A stretch of DNA of 64,000 bases, from the NCBI RefSeq assembly GCF_034521915.1, contig NZ_JAXHLU010000004.1:248001-312000 (forward strand), in the 5' to 3' direction. Of this stretch, positions 24,260 through 32,881 are shown piece by piece. The position numbers and the translations under genes were made by a program. The notes beneath the pieces were generated by a model. It searched no databases, was not told the origin of the DNA, and was given only the letters and a program-made list of their open reading frames with translations. Source of the DNA: Fodinibius sp034521915 (GTDB lineage: Bacteria; Bacteroidota; Rhodothermia; Balneolales; Balneolaceae). Numbering within the stretch: position 1 is the first letter of the stretch; each line of letters starts with the position of its first letter.

Positions 24260-25213
24260 CTAATCTTTTTGCTGTTTTTCCTTTTCGCTCATCACCCAGT
24301 CAATGAACAGAAACTCAAGTCCGGCGGCCTCGTATCCTTTCCAATTTTTGATCATCTCCTGGAATTCATCTTCGGAAGTATTATCGGGATCACCACCATA
24401 ATTAAGGATAATCCACCGGCGGTGCCCTTTTTCTTTGCCCTTCTTTTTATTGCTGGGAAAAACAGCATCCGGGCGTTCGCGAAACAGCATCAGCTGCTGG
24501 GCCGAAGTAGGACCAATACCTCGAACCTTAGATATAGTGTTGTAAAATACTTCTGGTTGACATGTTTCAAGATGATGTAGATCACGTTCACCGGAAAGCA
24601 AGTCTTCAGCAAAACCAATGATAAATTCTCCTTTTCTTTTGGTAGGGCCCGGATCGAGCTGTCGGATACTCATAGGCGTGGCCTTGATAAGCTGATGCGG
24701 ACGCGGCCAGGCCGGTATGTTATCATTCCCCGTATTGATGAGCGATCCATAATTTTTACGCACGTTATAGACCATCTTTTTAGCAGTAGGCTTATGCGAA
24801 AGTCGCATTTGAATAATGCGATTAACGGTATCCTCAAAAATGTTGGCTCGGGCCATGCGCTTAAATCCATAATATTCCTTAAGAAGTGGGCCCAATACCG
24901 GATCATCAGCTGCTTGTTCATATAAGGGGCGCAAATCGATACGCGTGCCAAAAATGCGAGCTAAACTCTTGTTTGCTTCTTTGATTTCATTCTTACTGAG
25001 TGCTTCCGGAGACTCAAAGTGAAACTCCGGGTTTTCCGGATCCCCGTTGAAAAAGCAGGTTACTAATATATCCCGATCATCTAATGGGATGGGACGTGTA
25101 AATCCCTCTTCAAAGACCTTTTCGGGATCGTGTTCGTGGTCGAAGTACTGATCAATATCTAAGCATAAAAACCAGTCGTGCGGGGGTGTGGATTTAAGTG
25201 TCCAGTTACTCAT
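24260..25213 (-). CDS. HhH-GPD-fold DNA glycosylase-like protein without the usual catalytic Asp
   Basis: A 317-residue protein. The C-terminal half has the helix-hairpin-helix-GPD layout: WPRPHQLIKATPMSIR, RKGEFIIGFAEDLLSG, ISKVRGIGPTSAQQLMLF and the final WKGYEAAGLEFLFIDW helix. By eye against AlkA, the catalytic Asp of the DVFLPDD segment falls on DAVFPSNK, so Asn replaces Asp, followed by a Lys-rich insert (KKKGKEKGHRR). It may therefore bind damaged or ligatable DNA rather than cut glycosidic bonds. It lies 45 bases after the ATP-dependent ligase gene on the same strand and is probably co-expressed. Confidence 0.7.
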   Translation of the reverse strand: MSNWTLKSTPPHDWFLCLDIDQYFDHEHDPEKVFEEGFTRPIPLDDRDILVTCFFNGDPENPEFHFESPEALSKNEIKEANKSLARIFGTRIDLRPLYEQAADDPVLGPLLKEYYGFKRMARANIFEDTVNRIIQMRLSHKPTAKKMVYNVRKNYGSLINTGNDNIPAWPRPHQLIKATPMSIRQLDPGPTKRKGEFIIGFAEDLLSGERDLHHLETCQPEVFYNTISKVRGIGPTSAQQLMLFRERPDAVFPSNKKKGKEKGHRRWIILNYGGDPDNTSEDEFQEMIKNWKGYEAAGLEFLFIDWVMSEKEKQQKD

Positions 25214-25258
25214 AGTAATGAAAAATTAGATATGATAAATTGATATAATTTAATTCAA

Positions 25259-27007
25259 CTATTGTCGTCCTGTACTTGTTTCAGGATCTCCCCTTTCAAT
25301 ATAAAAAGATGGATTTTCTTCTTGCTTCAATCGTGCTTTATTAATTTTCTGCTGATATAATTTCTCCACATCTTTTAGCGTGTCGACATCTTCGGGAGAA
25401 AGATCCCAGCGAATGGCTTTAAACCGAGGCAGTCGCAGCGAATAATTTGCCTTGGTACGTTTGTTTTCCTGAATGTCATCGAATTCGAGCTCAATCACAA
25501 TTTCGGGAATGAGTCCTAAGGTAGGCCCGTATTTTTCGACAGTCAGATCTTTAATGCGTTTGTTTAAGCGTTTCATCTCTTCATCCGTATAACCGCCATA
25601 CGCTTTGCCAATTGGGATGAACTCCTCTTCGTAGCGCTCGTCTTCTGCGACTCGTATCCCCAGCGTGAAATCAGAATAGTATCCCCCGCGTTTACCGGAA
25701 CCGGCATGAGCATACATCATTACCGTATCGAGTGTACCTCCCGGCTTTTTGACTTTGAGCCAGGATTTTCTTCGCTGCCCGTATTCATATGTGCTGTCAA
25801 CTTTTTTGAGCATTAATCCCTCATTGCCGTGGGCCAAAGCACGTTTAAATAACTCATCAAGATGGTTACGGTCCTCTACTTCAAATTGATTAGTTATAGG
25901 AAGGTCATGGCTTTGGGATAATTTGGCAAGTAAATTACGGCGTTCCAGGAGCTTTTTTTCAAAAATAGGTTGATCGTCATAATAAAGGAGATCATAAGCT
26001 ATAAATAAGACTGGGTATTTTTCGATAATATCTTTGCTTGGCTTTTTGCGTCCCATCCGTTTTTGGAGTAGCTGGAATGGTAGAATTTCATCATCTTTAA
26101 ATACGCATATTTCACCATCCAAGACCACATCGGGTAAGTCTTTTTTTACGAAAAACTGTATGATTTCAGGGAATGAATGAGTGATATCATTGAGATCGCG
26201 AGAATAAAGTTCTACCTGTTTTTCGCTTAGGTGTGCCTGCGCTCGCATACCATCAAATTTTTCTTCGGCTATATATCTATTCAAATTTTCAACGGAACGG
26301 CTCTCTATTGGGGAAGCAAGCATAAACGAAAGGGGATGGAAAAGCTTAAAGCTTGCTTCATCCAGTTTATTATTCTTACAGAGAACTGCTGTTTTTCCAA
26401 TGCTTCCGGTAATCATGTGAGCATAGCGAACGTCATCTACATTTTTGTCGAAAGCTTTGGCCAGTGTCGATACCACACTTTTGGTTTCAAAGCCGATACG
26501 CAGAGATCCCCGCGTCATTATGCGAATAAAAAATTTTATTTCGACCGGGGTCATCTGTTTCCATGCATCGCGTAAAATTTTCTGTTTGTCGGCGCGTGAG
26601 GATACCCGATAAATATCTTCATAAATTGATTCTATTTCTCGAAGACTTAGTTGTGCCGGTTCGCGTTTTTTGCGAGCTATTTTAATGTTGTGCATCAGTT
26701 TTTCGATCGCTTCGGAAGCACTACCCAGGGCCGTTTTACAAGGCTTAAAAACTTTTTCGTAGTCAATTTCACAGAACTGTGCTGCACAGGTGGAGTAGGT
26801 ACGGCTGCCAACGGTGGCTCGCTTTCCTGATATTGATGAAAAAGCCCCTTCCCCTAAGAATTGAGCTGCACGGTTGAGATCTCCCTCATTTTTTAAGGAA
26901 CGAAAATATTCTGCGCACAACGATATTTTAGTATTAGTGCTGCGCGTCTCGTTGATAGCTTGGGCCGTATCAGCCAGCTTTTTAAAGGAATTTGTCTTGA
27001 GATTCAT
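25259..27007 (-). CDS. ATP-dependent DNA ligase (LigB/archaeal-like)
   Basis: A 582-residue ligase sealing nicked DNA through a ligase-AMP intermediate. Motif I is EEKFDGMRAQ with the nucleophilic Lys. Motif III is VLDGEICVF, motif IV is GNEGLMLKK and motif V is SWLKVKKPG. The N-terminal alpha-helical DNA-binding domain (residues 1-200) resembles archaeal and viral LigD-independent enzymes. The ATG at 27007 is preferred over the GTG at 27013. It is the core of the ligase-associated repair set, with the MBL exonuclease just upstream and the HhH-GPD-like protein just downstream. Confidence 0.93.
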   Translation of the reverse strand: MNLKTNSFKKLADTAQAINETRSTNTKISLCAEYFRSLKNEGDLNRAAQFLGEGAFSSISGKRATVGSRTYSTCAAQFCEIDYEKVFKPCKTALGSASEAIEKLMHNIKIARKKREPAQLSLREIESIYEDIYRVSSRADKQKILRDAWKQMTPVEIKFFIRIMTRGSLRIGFETKSVVSTLAKAFDKNVDDVRYAHMITGSIGKTAVLCKNNKLDEASFKLFHPLSFMLASPIESRSVENLNRYIAEEKFDGMRAQAHLSEKQVELYSRDLNDITHSFPEIIQFFVKKDLPDVVLDGEICVFKDDEILPFQLLQKRMGRKKPSKDIIEKYPVLFIAYDLLYYDDQPIFEKKLLERRNLLAKLSQSHDLPITNQFEVEDRNHLDELFKRALAHGNEGLMLKKVDSTYEYGQRRKSWLKVKKPGGTLDTVMMYAHAGSGKRGGYYSDFTLGIRVAEDERYEEEFIPIGKAYGGYTDEEMKRLNKRIKDLTVEKYGPTLGLIPEIVIELEFDDIQENKRTKANYSLRLPRFKAIRWDLSPEDVDTLKDVEKLYQQKINKARLKQEENPSFYIERGDPETSTGRQ

Positions 27008-27059
27008 TGGCACAGTAATTTTAATGAATCTTTTGATACATCCCCCTGATTCTTAGTTA

Positions 27060-27155
27060 AAGTCAGCTGAGAATCTTTCCCCCTTCGAAGGGGGACTTTT
27101 TTAAAAATCTTCCCTCGAGGGGAGTACTCTGGCGATAGCCAGAGGGAGGGGTGTT
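27060..27155. repeat. Compound palindromic extragenic element (REP/MITE-like)
   Basis: Three hairpins lie in tandem between the exonuclease and ligase genes: CCCCCTTCGAAGGGGG (27079-27094) with ACTTTTTT after it, CCCTCGAGGG (27112-27121), and CTCTGGC-GATA-GCCAGAG (27127-27144), then GGGAGGGG. GC-rich and palindromic in an AT-rich setting. I recall near-identical sequences scattered in other Bacteroidota-type genomes, but I could not check. It probably attenuates or insulates transcription between the two genes. Confidence 0.7.
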
Positions 27156-27175
27156 TATATATGTACGTGCTATTA

Positions 27176-28159
27176 CTAATCATCTTCTTCGATCTCCATA
27201 TCCAAAAATCGTGACTCGATATTTCGTTTATCCAAATAATGTTGAACAACATCGGCATTGGGAGTATGGGTGATATGCACTTTTTTGGGATTTAGTTTTT
27301 CACAAAGACGTATCAGTTCAAAAAAGTCGAGGTGATCGGAAAGCGGAATAAGTTTATGCACGGTCAACTGACTGCGAGCTGCTTCGCGGGTTGCCCAGCC
27401 TGAACAATAGGCAATGCGCATTTTTCGGGCGTTAGATGCAAAGCCGTTGTTGAGTGCTGAGTTGGTCGTAATCAAAATTTTGCCTTCACAGGTATCGCGG
27501 TCATAAGATTCGTAATTGCCCAAATCGATTCCGGCCTCCTCATATACATCACACATTTTATATCCTGCCCCGTGAATTTGAACTTGGTGTCCAAGCGGTG
27601 CCAGCAGGTGCATCACCTCTTGTGCCTTGCCTAAGTTATAAGCTAAAAATATTGGTGTGTATCCATTATCAAGGGATTTTGAGGCGAATGAACGGATTTC
27701 CTGTCCGAGGTTTTCGTGGGTATCCCATTTATAAATAGGCAGTCCAAAAGTGGCTTCCGTGATAAAATGATCGACCTGATTGGGAATGGAAAATCCCTCT
27801 GAAGCCGGAGATGGTGGGGTTCGATAGTCACCGGTATAGAGAACCGAACCTTCATCCGATTCTACATATATCATTGCCGAGCCCAGAATGTGTCCCGCCG
27901 GATAAAGGGTGATACGAGCTTTTTCTGTTTCTATGGATTCCCCAAAATCAAGGACTGTAGCATCGCCCTTATAACCGCGTCGCTGCATTAGCTTGAGGGT
28001 GTTGGGTGAACAATATACGCTGCTGTCGCGATTGCGGGGCATGTGATCGGCGTGGGCGTGCGAAATGAAGGTATGTTGGGTGGACGTACCATTGTAGTCG
28101 AAGCCAATGTTTAGATCCGGGAGCAGAATTCCGTGATATCCTGCCTTGGTGATATTCAT
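27176..28159 (-). CDS. Ligase-associated DNA damage response exonuclease (MBL fold)
   Basis: A 327-residue metallo-beta-lactamase-fold nuclease. The HxHxDH metal motif is SHAHADHMPR (about residue 33). LYPAGHILGSAMI, VLYTGDYRT, and the beta-CASP/KH-like C-terminal PLSDHLDFFELIRL and VHITHTPN follow. This subgroup accompanies ATP-dependent ligases and trims DNA ends before sealing. It overlaps the upstream small membrane protein by four bases (ATGA) and is followed by a palindromic repeat and the ligase. Confidence 0.9.
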   Translation of the reverse strand: MNITKAGYHGILLPDLNIGFDYNGTSTQHTFISHAHADHMPRNRDSSVYCSPNTLKLMQRRGYKGDATVLDFGESIETEKARITLYPAGHILGSAMIYVESDEGSVLYTGDYRTPPSPASEGFSIPNQVDHFITEATFGLPIYKWDTHENLGQEIRSFASKSLDNGYTPIFLAYNLGKAQEVMHLLAPLGHQVQIHGAGYKMCDVYEEAGIDLGNYESYDRDTCEGKILITTNSALNNGFASNARKMRIAYCSGWATREAARSQLTVHKLIPLSDHLDFFELIRLCEKLNPKKVHITHTPNADVVQHYLDKRNIESRFLDMEIEEDD

Positions 28160-28593
28160 GATATTGGGTGTCGGGTGATTACTAAGTATGCCAGCAGGAA
28201 TATAGCTGATCCCACTGCCACCATAATGGCACCACTTCTTTTAATGATACTGGGCAGCTGTTGGCTGGCTTTAATGAGCGTGCGACTTTGCTCCCACCGC
28301 ACCAGTTGAAGTCCTGCTATATACACAACGAATAAACTCCAAATAGTAAAGAGAAGTTCAATCCATGAGAAAGGAGTGAATGAAAGTACGAGTCCGGGAA
28401 GAGTGAAAAAAAGGAGATATTTTAAAATCCTGATAAACAGGGCCGGTGGTTTTTCGTAATCTGCCTTATCGAGTAAATAGTCAGCAATCTGATTCTTTTT
28501 AAGGGTGATATATCCCCCGGCTCCAATCAAACAAATAGCCAGTACCGAATAGTAAAGAGCAAACCATTTTGTTGAGAAGCTTTCCAAATCCAT
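28156..28593 (-). CDS. Small membrane protein of unknown function
   Basis: A 145-residue protein with four hydrophobic helices (WFALYYSVLAICLIGAGGYI, YLLFFTLPGLVLSFTPF, IELLFTIWSLFVVYIAGLQL, SGAIMVAVGSAIFLLAYLVI). No family is recognised. The ATGA overlap with the exonuclease start and the 10-base gap from TerC indicate that it belongs to the TerC-exonuclease operon. Confidence 0.6.
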   Translation of the reverse strand: MDLESFSTKWFALYYSVLAICLIGAGGYITLKKNQIADYLLDKADYEKPPALFIRILKYLLFFTLPGLVLSFTPFSWIELLFTIWSLFVVYIAGLQLVRWEQSRTLIKASQQLPSIIKRSGAIMVAVGSAIFLLAYLVITRHPIS

Positions 28594-28603
28594 AATTACT
28601 GAA

Positions 28604-29551
28604 TTATTCGTCTGGAAGATTTTCGGCTTCTACTGGTTCTTCCTCTTTGGGATATAAGATAGAAGCAATAATTGAGAGAGTAAGTGCACCGGCAATAAAT
28701 GCTAATGCATATGGGGTAGGGATGTGATAAAAGTCGGAAAGCAGCATCTTAACTCCCACAAAAACAAGAATGAGGGAAAGTCCATAGTGCAGATAGTGGA
28801 AAAGACGCATGATGCCAGCGACGGCAAAGTATAGGGCTCGGAGTCCCAATATGGCAAAAGCGTTGGAACTGTATATGATAAATTCATCTCGCGTAATCGC
28901 TAAAATGGCGGGAATAGAATCGAGGGCAAAAACGAGGTCGGTTGTTTCGATGACCACTAAAACAATGAACAGGGGCGTGGCAATAAGCCGACCCATTTTT
29001 CGGATAAAAAATTTGGAGCCGTGATAGCTCTTGGTGGTAGGGAAAAAGCGCCGGACTAATTTTAAGACTGGGTTCCGTTCGGGGTGGACTTCTTTATCTT
29101 TTTCCATGGCCAGTTTTATACCGGTAAAAACGAGGAAGCCCCCAAATACATAAATAATCCAGTGGAAGCGTTCTATAAGCGCCACGCCGGTAAAAATAAA
29201 GAGCAGACGCATGACAAGAGCTCCAAATATTCCCCAGAAAAGTACTTTGTGCTGGAATTCATCCGGAACTTTGAAATAGGTAAACACCAGCAGGAAGACG
29301 AATATATTATCAACGCTGAGCGATTTTTCGATCAGGTAGCCGGTATAGTAGTCAATGGCCGTCTGGGAACCCATGTAGTAATAGACTCCAATACCAAAGA
29401 TTAGGGCCATGACAATCCAAGCACCTGTCCAGTAAAGGGCTTCTTTGATGCTGACAGGTTCATCTTCTTTGTGAAGTACAACGAGGTCGACAATGAGCAT
29501 CGCAATGATGAACACATTGAATACCGACCACAGCAGAATGGAATGATCCAA
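28604..29551 (-). CDS. TerC/Alx-family integral membrane protein
   Basis: A 315-residue protein with about eight membrane segments. Typical TerC features are visible: SLSVDNIFVFLLVF with the conserved Asp-Asn metal-binding pair, VIETTDLVFALDSIPAI as the second acidic repeat, FAILGLRALYF and FVGVKMLLSDFYHIP. Alx and related members export Mn2+ and respond to alkaline pH. Here it is the first gene of a leftward operon with the repair exonuclease and ligase, which is an unusual pairing. Confidence 0.9.
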   Translation of the reverse strand: MDHSILLWSVFNVFIIAMLIVDLVVLHKEDEPVSIKEALYWTGAWIVMALIFGIGVYYYMGSQTAIDYYTGYLIEKSLSVDNIFVFLLVFTYFKVPDEFQHKVLFWGIFGALVMRLLFIFTGVALIERFHWIIYVFGGFLVFTGIKLAMEKDKEVHPERNPVLKLVRRFFPTTKSYHGSKFFIRKMGRLIATPLFIVLVVIETTDLVFALDSIPAILAITRDEFIIYSSNAFAILGLRALYFAVAGIMRLFHYLHYGLSLILVFVGVKMLLSDFYHIPTPYALAFIAGALTLSIIASILYPKEEEPVEAENLPDE

Positions 29552-29636
29552 AACGAAGATCTACTTTTAAGGTTGAAAAAATAAGCCTCAAAAGTAGCTA
29601 ATATTTGACAAAATTAATAGCTGAGTGGGGCACAAA

Positions 29637-30575
29637 CTATTCGACTAAAAATCCCTCCTCCTCTTTTGTGAGTACATCAGGGATGACTGCCATTACTTCT
29701 TCTTTGAAAGCCTCAATAATATTCTTTTTCAGGTATTCGCGCCCGTATACAATGCGTACTTTCCGGCGTGGAACTGGATCGTCAAACTCTCGTAAATGGG
29801 CTTTAGCGCATTTTTCATTGATCTGATTTTTTGCAAGGTAAGGCAGGAGTGTCATCCCAAAGTTTTGTTCGACCAACTGTTTTAGTGTTTCCAGATTTCC
29901 GCTTTCAAATTCAATTTTGGGATTATCGAGCTTATTTTTTCTGAATTTCTTACACAACTTAACGGTTTGATCGCGAAAGCAATGTCCCTCGTTAAGCAGC
30001 CATAAATTGGTGACTTCCAAGTCATCTACCGAAAGACGATCTTTCTTTGCAAGCGGATGGTCCTCAGATACATAACCCAAAAATGGTTCGTAATAGAGAT
30101 CTTCCTCAAAAATATTACCGCGATCAGCCGGGGTGGCTATGATACCGATGTCAAGATGATCCTGGTTAAGCAGATCGAGAAGTTCATCGGTTACCACTTC
30201 TTCAAAAATGAGGTGAACATCGGGATGCTTCTTCCGGAAGTTTCGTAAAAAGAGGGGCAGCAGATAAGGGGCAACCGTGGGGATAATTCCGATGCGAAAA
30301 GTACCTCGAAGCTCATCATCATTCAGGGCGGCCAGATCCTCAATATGTTTCGACTGCTTAATAATTTTTTTTGCCTCGGCAATAATTTTTTCACCTATCT
30401 CGGTAGGTATAACGGGCGATTTGGATCGATCAAAAATGGTAATCCCGAGTTCTTCTTCAAGCTTGTGAATCTGCATGCTGAGAGTAGGCTGAGTTACATA
30501 TGATTTTTCTGCAGCAGTGGCAAAATGGCGGTAACGGTCAACGGCAATAATATACTTGAGTTGGGTAAGAGTCAT
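29637..30575 (-). CDS. oxyR: OxyR-type LysR hydrogen peroxide regulator
   Basis: A 312-residue LysR-family regulator. The N-terminal HTH includes QLKYIIAVDRYRHFATAA and VTQPTLSMQIHKLEEELG. The effector domain has LNEGHCFRDQTVKLC: two cysteines with eight residues between, matching the redox pair C199/C208 of E. coli OxyR (GHCLRDQ). LETLKQLVEQNFGMTLLP also matches. Peroxide-induced disulfide formation would activate it. It sits next to TerC but with an 85-base gap. Divergently facing acylphosphatase shares the upstream spacer. Confidence 0.9.
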   Translation of the reverse strand: MTLTQLKYIIAVDRYRHFATAAEKSYVTQPTLSMQIHKLEEELGITIFDRSKSPVIPTEIGEKIIAEAKKIIKQSKHIEDLAALNDDELRGTFRIGIIPTVAPYLLPLFLRNFRKKHPDVHLIFEEVVTDELLDLLNQDHLDIGIIATPADRGNIFEEDLYYEPFLGYVSEDHPLAKKDRLSVDDLEVTNLWLLNEGHCFRDQTVKLCKKFRKNKLDNPKIEFESGNLETLKQLVEQNFGMTLLPYLAKNQINEKCAKAHLREFDDPVPRRKVRIVYGREYLKKNIIEAFKEEVMAVIPDVLTKEEEGFLVE

Positions 30576-30746
30576 AGTAAATCTATTTCAAAGCAAAAAT
30601 TGTAACAAATTGTTTGACGGAATTATACAAACTTTAGAACTTTAATTCGTGAAAGTTCGAGATTTCCTTTCAGATTAGTACATTCCCCGTGAATCACTAA
30701 TCAATTGAGCGTTAACGATTTAATAAAAAGCATAGATATAACAATT

Positions 30747-31022
30747 ATGCAACAGGCGCATGTATTTATCGAAGGACGGGTACAAGGTGTTGGATTTCGT
30801 CATTTTGCAAGAGTAAATGCCGAAGAAGTAGGAGTTTTCGGGTGGGTTAAAAACCTGCCGGATGGTCGTGTAGAAGCTGTTTTTGCCGGACCAATGGACC
30901 ACATCAGGGAGATGGTAAACCGTTGTGAGCAGGGACCGGGGGCCAGCCGAGTTGATAATATTGACGTTACGGTTGAGGAAGCCGATGAGGAATACGAAGA
31001 ATTTGAGGTCCATTACCACTAA
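30747..31022 (+). CDS. acyP: Acylphosphatase
   Basis: A 91-residue enzyme hydrolysing carboxyl-phosphate bonds such as those of acetyl phosphate or carbamoyl phosphate. The catalytic signature EGRVQGVGFRHFARV contains the Arg, and FGWVKNLPDGRVEAVFAG the catalytic Asn. I chose the ATG at 30747 over the TTG at 30705 because it gives the canonical short N terminus. thpR follows eight bases downstream. Confidence 0.93.
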   Translation: MQQAHVFIEGRVQGVGFRHFARVNAEEVGVFGWVKNLPDGRVEAVFAGPMDHIREMVNRCEQGPGASRVDNIDVTVEEADEEYEEFEVHYH

Positions 31023-31030
31023 CTTTTTCT

Positions 31031-31573
31031 ATGCGTTTATTTATCGCAATTCCTCTGCCGAAAGGAGTTAAACAACAATTACTGGATTTACAGCAACCTA
31101 TTGAGGGCATACGATGGCAGTCGCAAGAGCAGATGCATCTGACGCTAAAATTTGTGGGAGAAGTGGATAAGACGACTGTCAGTGAGCTTCGGGAAGAGCT
31201 GGATAACATTGTTCATTCAGACTTTTCAATGACAATTTCAGGGATTGGGTATTTTCCGGAGGGCAAGCAACCCAAAGTGGTGTGGGCAGGTATTAAAGAA
31301 AATGCGAATCTTCAGGAGTTGCATAAGAAAGTGGAAAATCGCTGCGAGAAAATGGGAATTGCTCCCGAAAACCGACCTTATAAACCGCATGTTACGATAG
31401 GGCGAACGAAAAATGCCTATAAACGATCGGTTACTTCATTTATCAATCAGCATAAAAAGTTCGGCATTCAGAATATTCAGGTCAATGAGTTTGTACTTTT
31501 TGAGAGTGAGTTGCATCCTGATGGAGCCCGCCATCATCCGTTGCAAACCTATTTACTAAACTCGGGTGAATAG
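31031..31573 (+). CDS. thpR: RNA 2',3'-cyclic phosphodiesterase
   Basis: A 180-residue 2H phosphoesterase (LigT/ThpR) with the two HxTx motifs: HLTLKFVG at about 37 and HVTIGRTK at about 119. The family opens 2',3'-cyclic phosphates on RNA. The genomic run with acylphosphatase and alpha/beta hydrolase suggests one transcript (gaps of 8 and 43 bases). Length is normal. Confidence 0.92.
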   Translation: MRLFIAIPLPKGVKQQLLDLQQPIEGIRWQSQEQMHLTLKFVGEVDKTTVSELREELDNIVHSDFSMTISGIGYFPEGKQPKVVWAGIKENANLQELHKKVENRCEKMGIAPENRPYKPHVTIGRTKNAYKRSVTSFINQHKKFGIQNIQVNEFVLFESELHPDGARHHPLQTYLLNSGE

Positions 31574-31616
31574 TTTTTGTTATTTTTGGATTAATTAATT
31601 CCAATTTACCTAACGA

Positions 31617-32444
31617 ATGTTGCGAATTGTGCAGTCATTTTTATGGATTCTGTTAAGTATTGCTGTCGGATATCTTTTATTGGTTGTCTTGATGTACTTG
31701 CTGCAGTCGCAGATGATTTATTATCCTCAAAAATCAATCACTTATACGCCCGAGGATGTTGGTTTATCGTATGAAGATGTCACATTTACAACAGAGGATG
31801 GGGTAAGTCTTCACGGCTGGTATATTCCAACTAGTAGCAATATTACAGTCTTATATTTTCATGGAAATGCAGGAAATATTTCGGGACGCCTGCAAACCAT
31901 TCAGCTCTTGCACAATTTGGGACTCAACGTTTTTATTTTTGACTACCGGGGATATGGCAAAAGCGAGGGGAAACCCAGCGAGCAGGGAACCTATAAAGAT
32001 GCCCGAGCGGCCTGGAATTATTTGGTGGCAGAAAAAGATATTGATAATGATCAAATTGTAATAATGGGACGGTCGCTGGGTGGAGCAGTTGGTTCGTGGC
32101 TTGCGGTACAAAAACAGCCGGCGGCTACCATTCTCGAATCTACATTTACCTCGGCCGCTGATTTGGGAGCCGACTTGTATTCTTGGCTGCCGGTACGTTC
32201 CATCATAAGATATGACTATAATACATTGGAGAACGTCAAACAGATTCGTTCACCTCTCTTTATGGCGCACAGCAGAGAAGATGAAATTGTTCCATATGAG
32301 CACGGAGAAAAACTTTTTGAGGTGGCTAATGAACCTAAAACGTTTGTTGAATTGCGAGGTTCGCACGGTTCCGGTTTCTGGGAGACAGGGGAAAAGTATC
32401 GCACAGCACTGCAGGAATTTTTAAATGATAACATAACGAATTAG
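31617..32444 (+). CDS. Alpha/beta hydrolase (BEM46-like), membrane anchored
   Basis: A 275-residue protein with one N-terminal membrane helix (FLWILLSIAVGYLLLVVLMYLL) and an alpha/beta hydrolase domain: FHGNAGNISGR (oxyanion hole), FDYRGYGKSEGKPSEQGTY, nucleophile GRSLGGAVG, acid DEIVP and the His of RGSHGSGFW. The subfamily is uncharacterised; substrate unknown. YjbQ starts five bases after its stop. Confidence 0.87.
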   Translation: MLRIVQSFLWILLSIAVGYLLLVVLMYLLQSQMIYYPQKSITYTPEDVGLSYEDVTFTTEDGVSLHGWYIPTSSNITVLYFHGNAGNISGRLQTIQLLHNLGLNVFIFDYRGYGKSEGKPSEQGTYKDARAAWNYLVAEKDIDNDQIVIMGRSLGGAVGSWLAVQKQPAATILESTFTSAADLGADLYSWLPVRSIIRYDYNTLENVKQIRSPLFMAHSREDEIVPYEHGEKLFEVANEPKTFVELRGSHGSGFWETGEKYRTALQEFLNDNITN

Positions 32445-32448
32445 TGAT

Positions 32449-32868
32449 ATGGATATAATTAGCAAAGAGATTACGATTGGAGCTGAGGGATTTTCGGATA
32501 TTAAAAATATTACCGAGCATGTAACGGAATTTGCTGAGCAAAGCGGGTTTTCAGAGGGGATCATTCATATTTTTCCGATCGGTTCTACGGCTTCGATTTC
32601 AACGATAGAATTTGAGCCAGCGCTGGTGCAAGATATGAAGGATAAGCTGGACGAATTCGCTCCACATGACCAAACAACGCGTCACGGCGAAACCTGGGGC
32701 GATGACAATGGTTTTTCGCATATGCGGGCTACGATGATGGGACCGGGAATAACGGTGCCCTTACACGATGGTAAGCCGGTGCTGGGAACGTGGCAGCAGG
32801 TTGTGATTTTAAATCACGATAATAAATCGAGGGATCGCAGAATATTTTTGCAGGTAATGGGCAAATAA
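32449..32868 (+). CDS. YjbQ-family protein (secondary thiamine-phosphate synthase-type)
   Basis: A 139-residue UPF0047/YjbQ protein. Family core: IHIFPIGSTASISTIEFE, HGETWGDDNGFSHMRATMMG (the His/Asp-rich pocket), VPLHDGKPVLGTWQQVVIL, and RDRRIFLQV. Some members show weak thiamine-phosphate synthase activity; the real role is not settled. No thiamine gene is nearby. It ends the acyP-thpR-hydrolase run. Confidence 0.9.
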   Translation: MDIISKEITIGAEGFSDIKNITEHVTEFAEQSGFSEGIIHIFPIGSTASISTIEFEPALVQDMKDKLDEFAPHDQTTRHGETWGDDNGFSHMRATMMGPGITVPLHDGKPVLGTWQQVVILNHDNKSRDRRIFLQVMGK

Positions 32869-32881
32869 TTTAAGAAAAGTA

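Noticed and set aside
27004..27258. 84-residue reading frame across the palindromic element
   Set aside because: It translates the repeat (HPSLWLSPEYSPRG) and overlaps both flanking genes; no start signal or coding character.
30600..30640. TGTAAC upstream of acylphosphatase as a further sigma-factor site
   Set aside because: The sequence 17 bases downstream is TATACAAA, not CTCTT, so the second block is absent.
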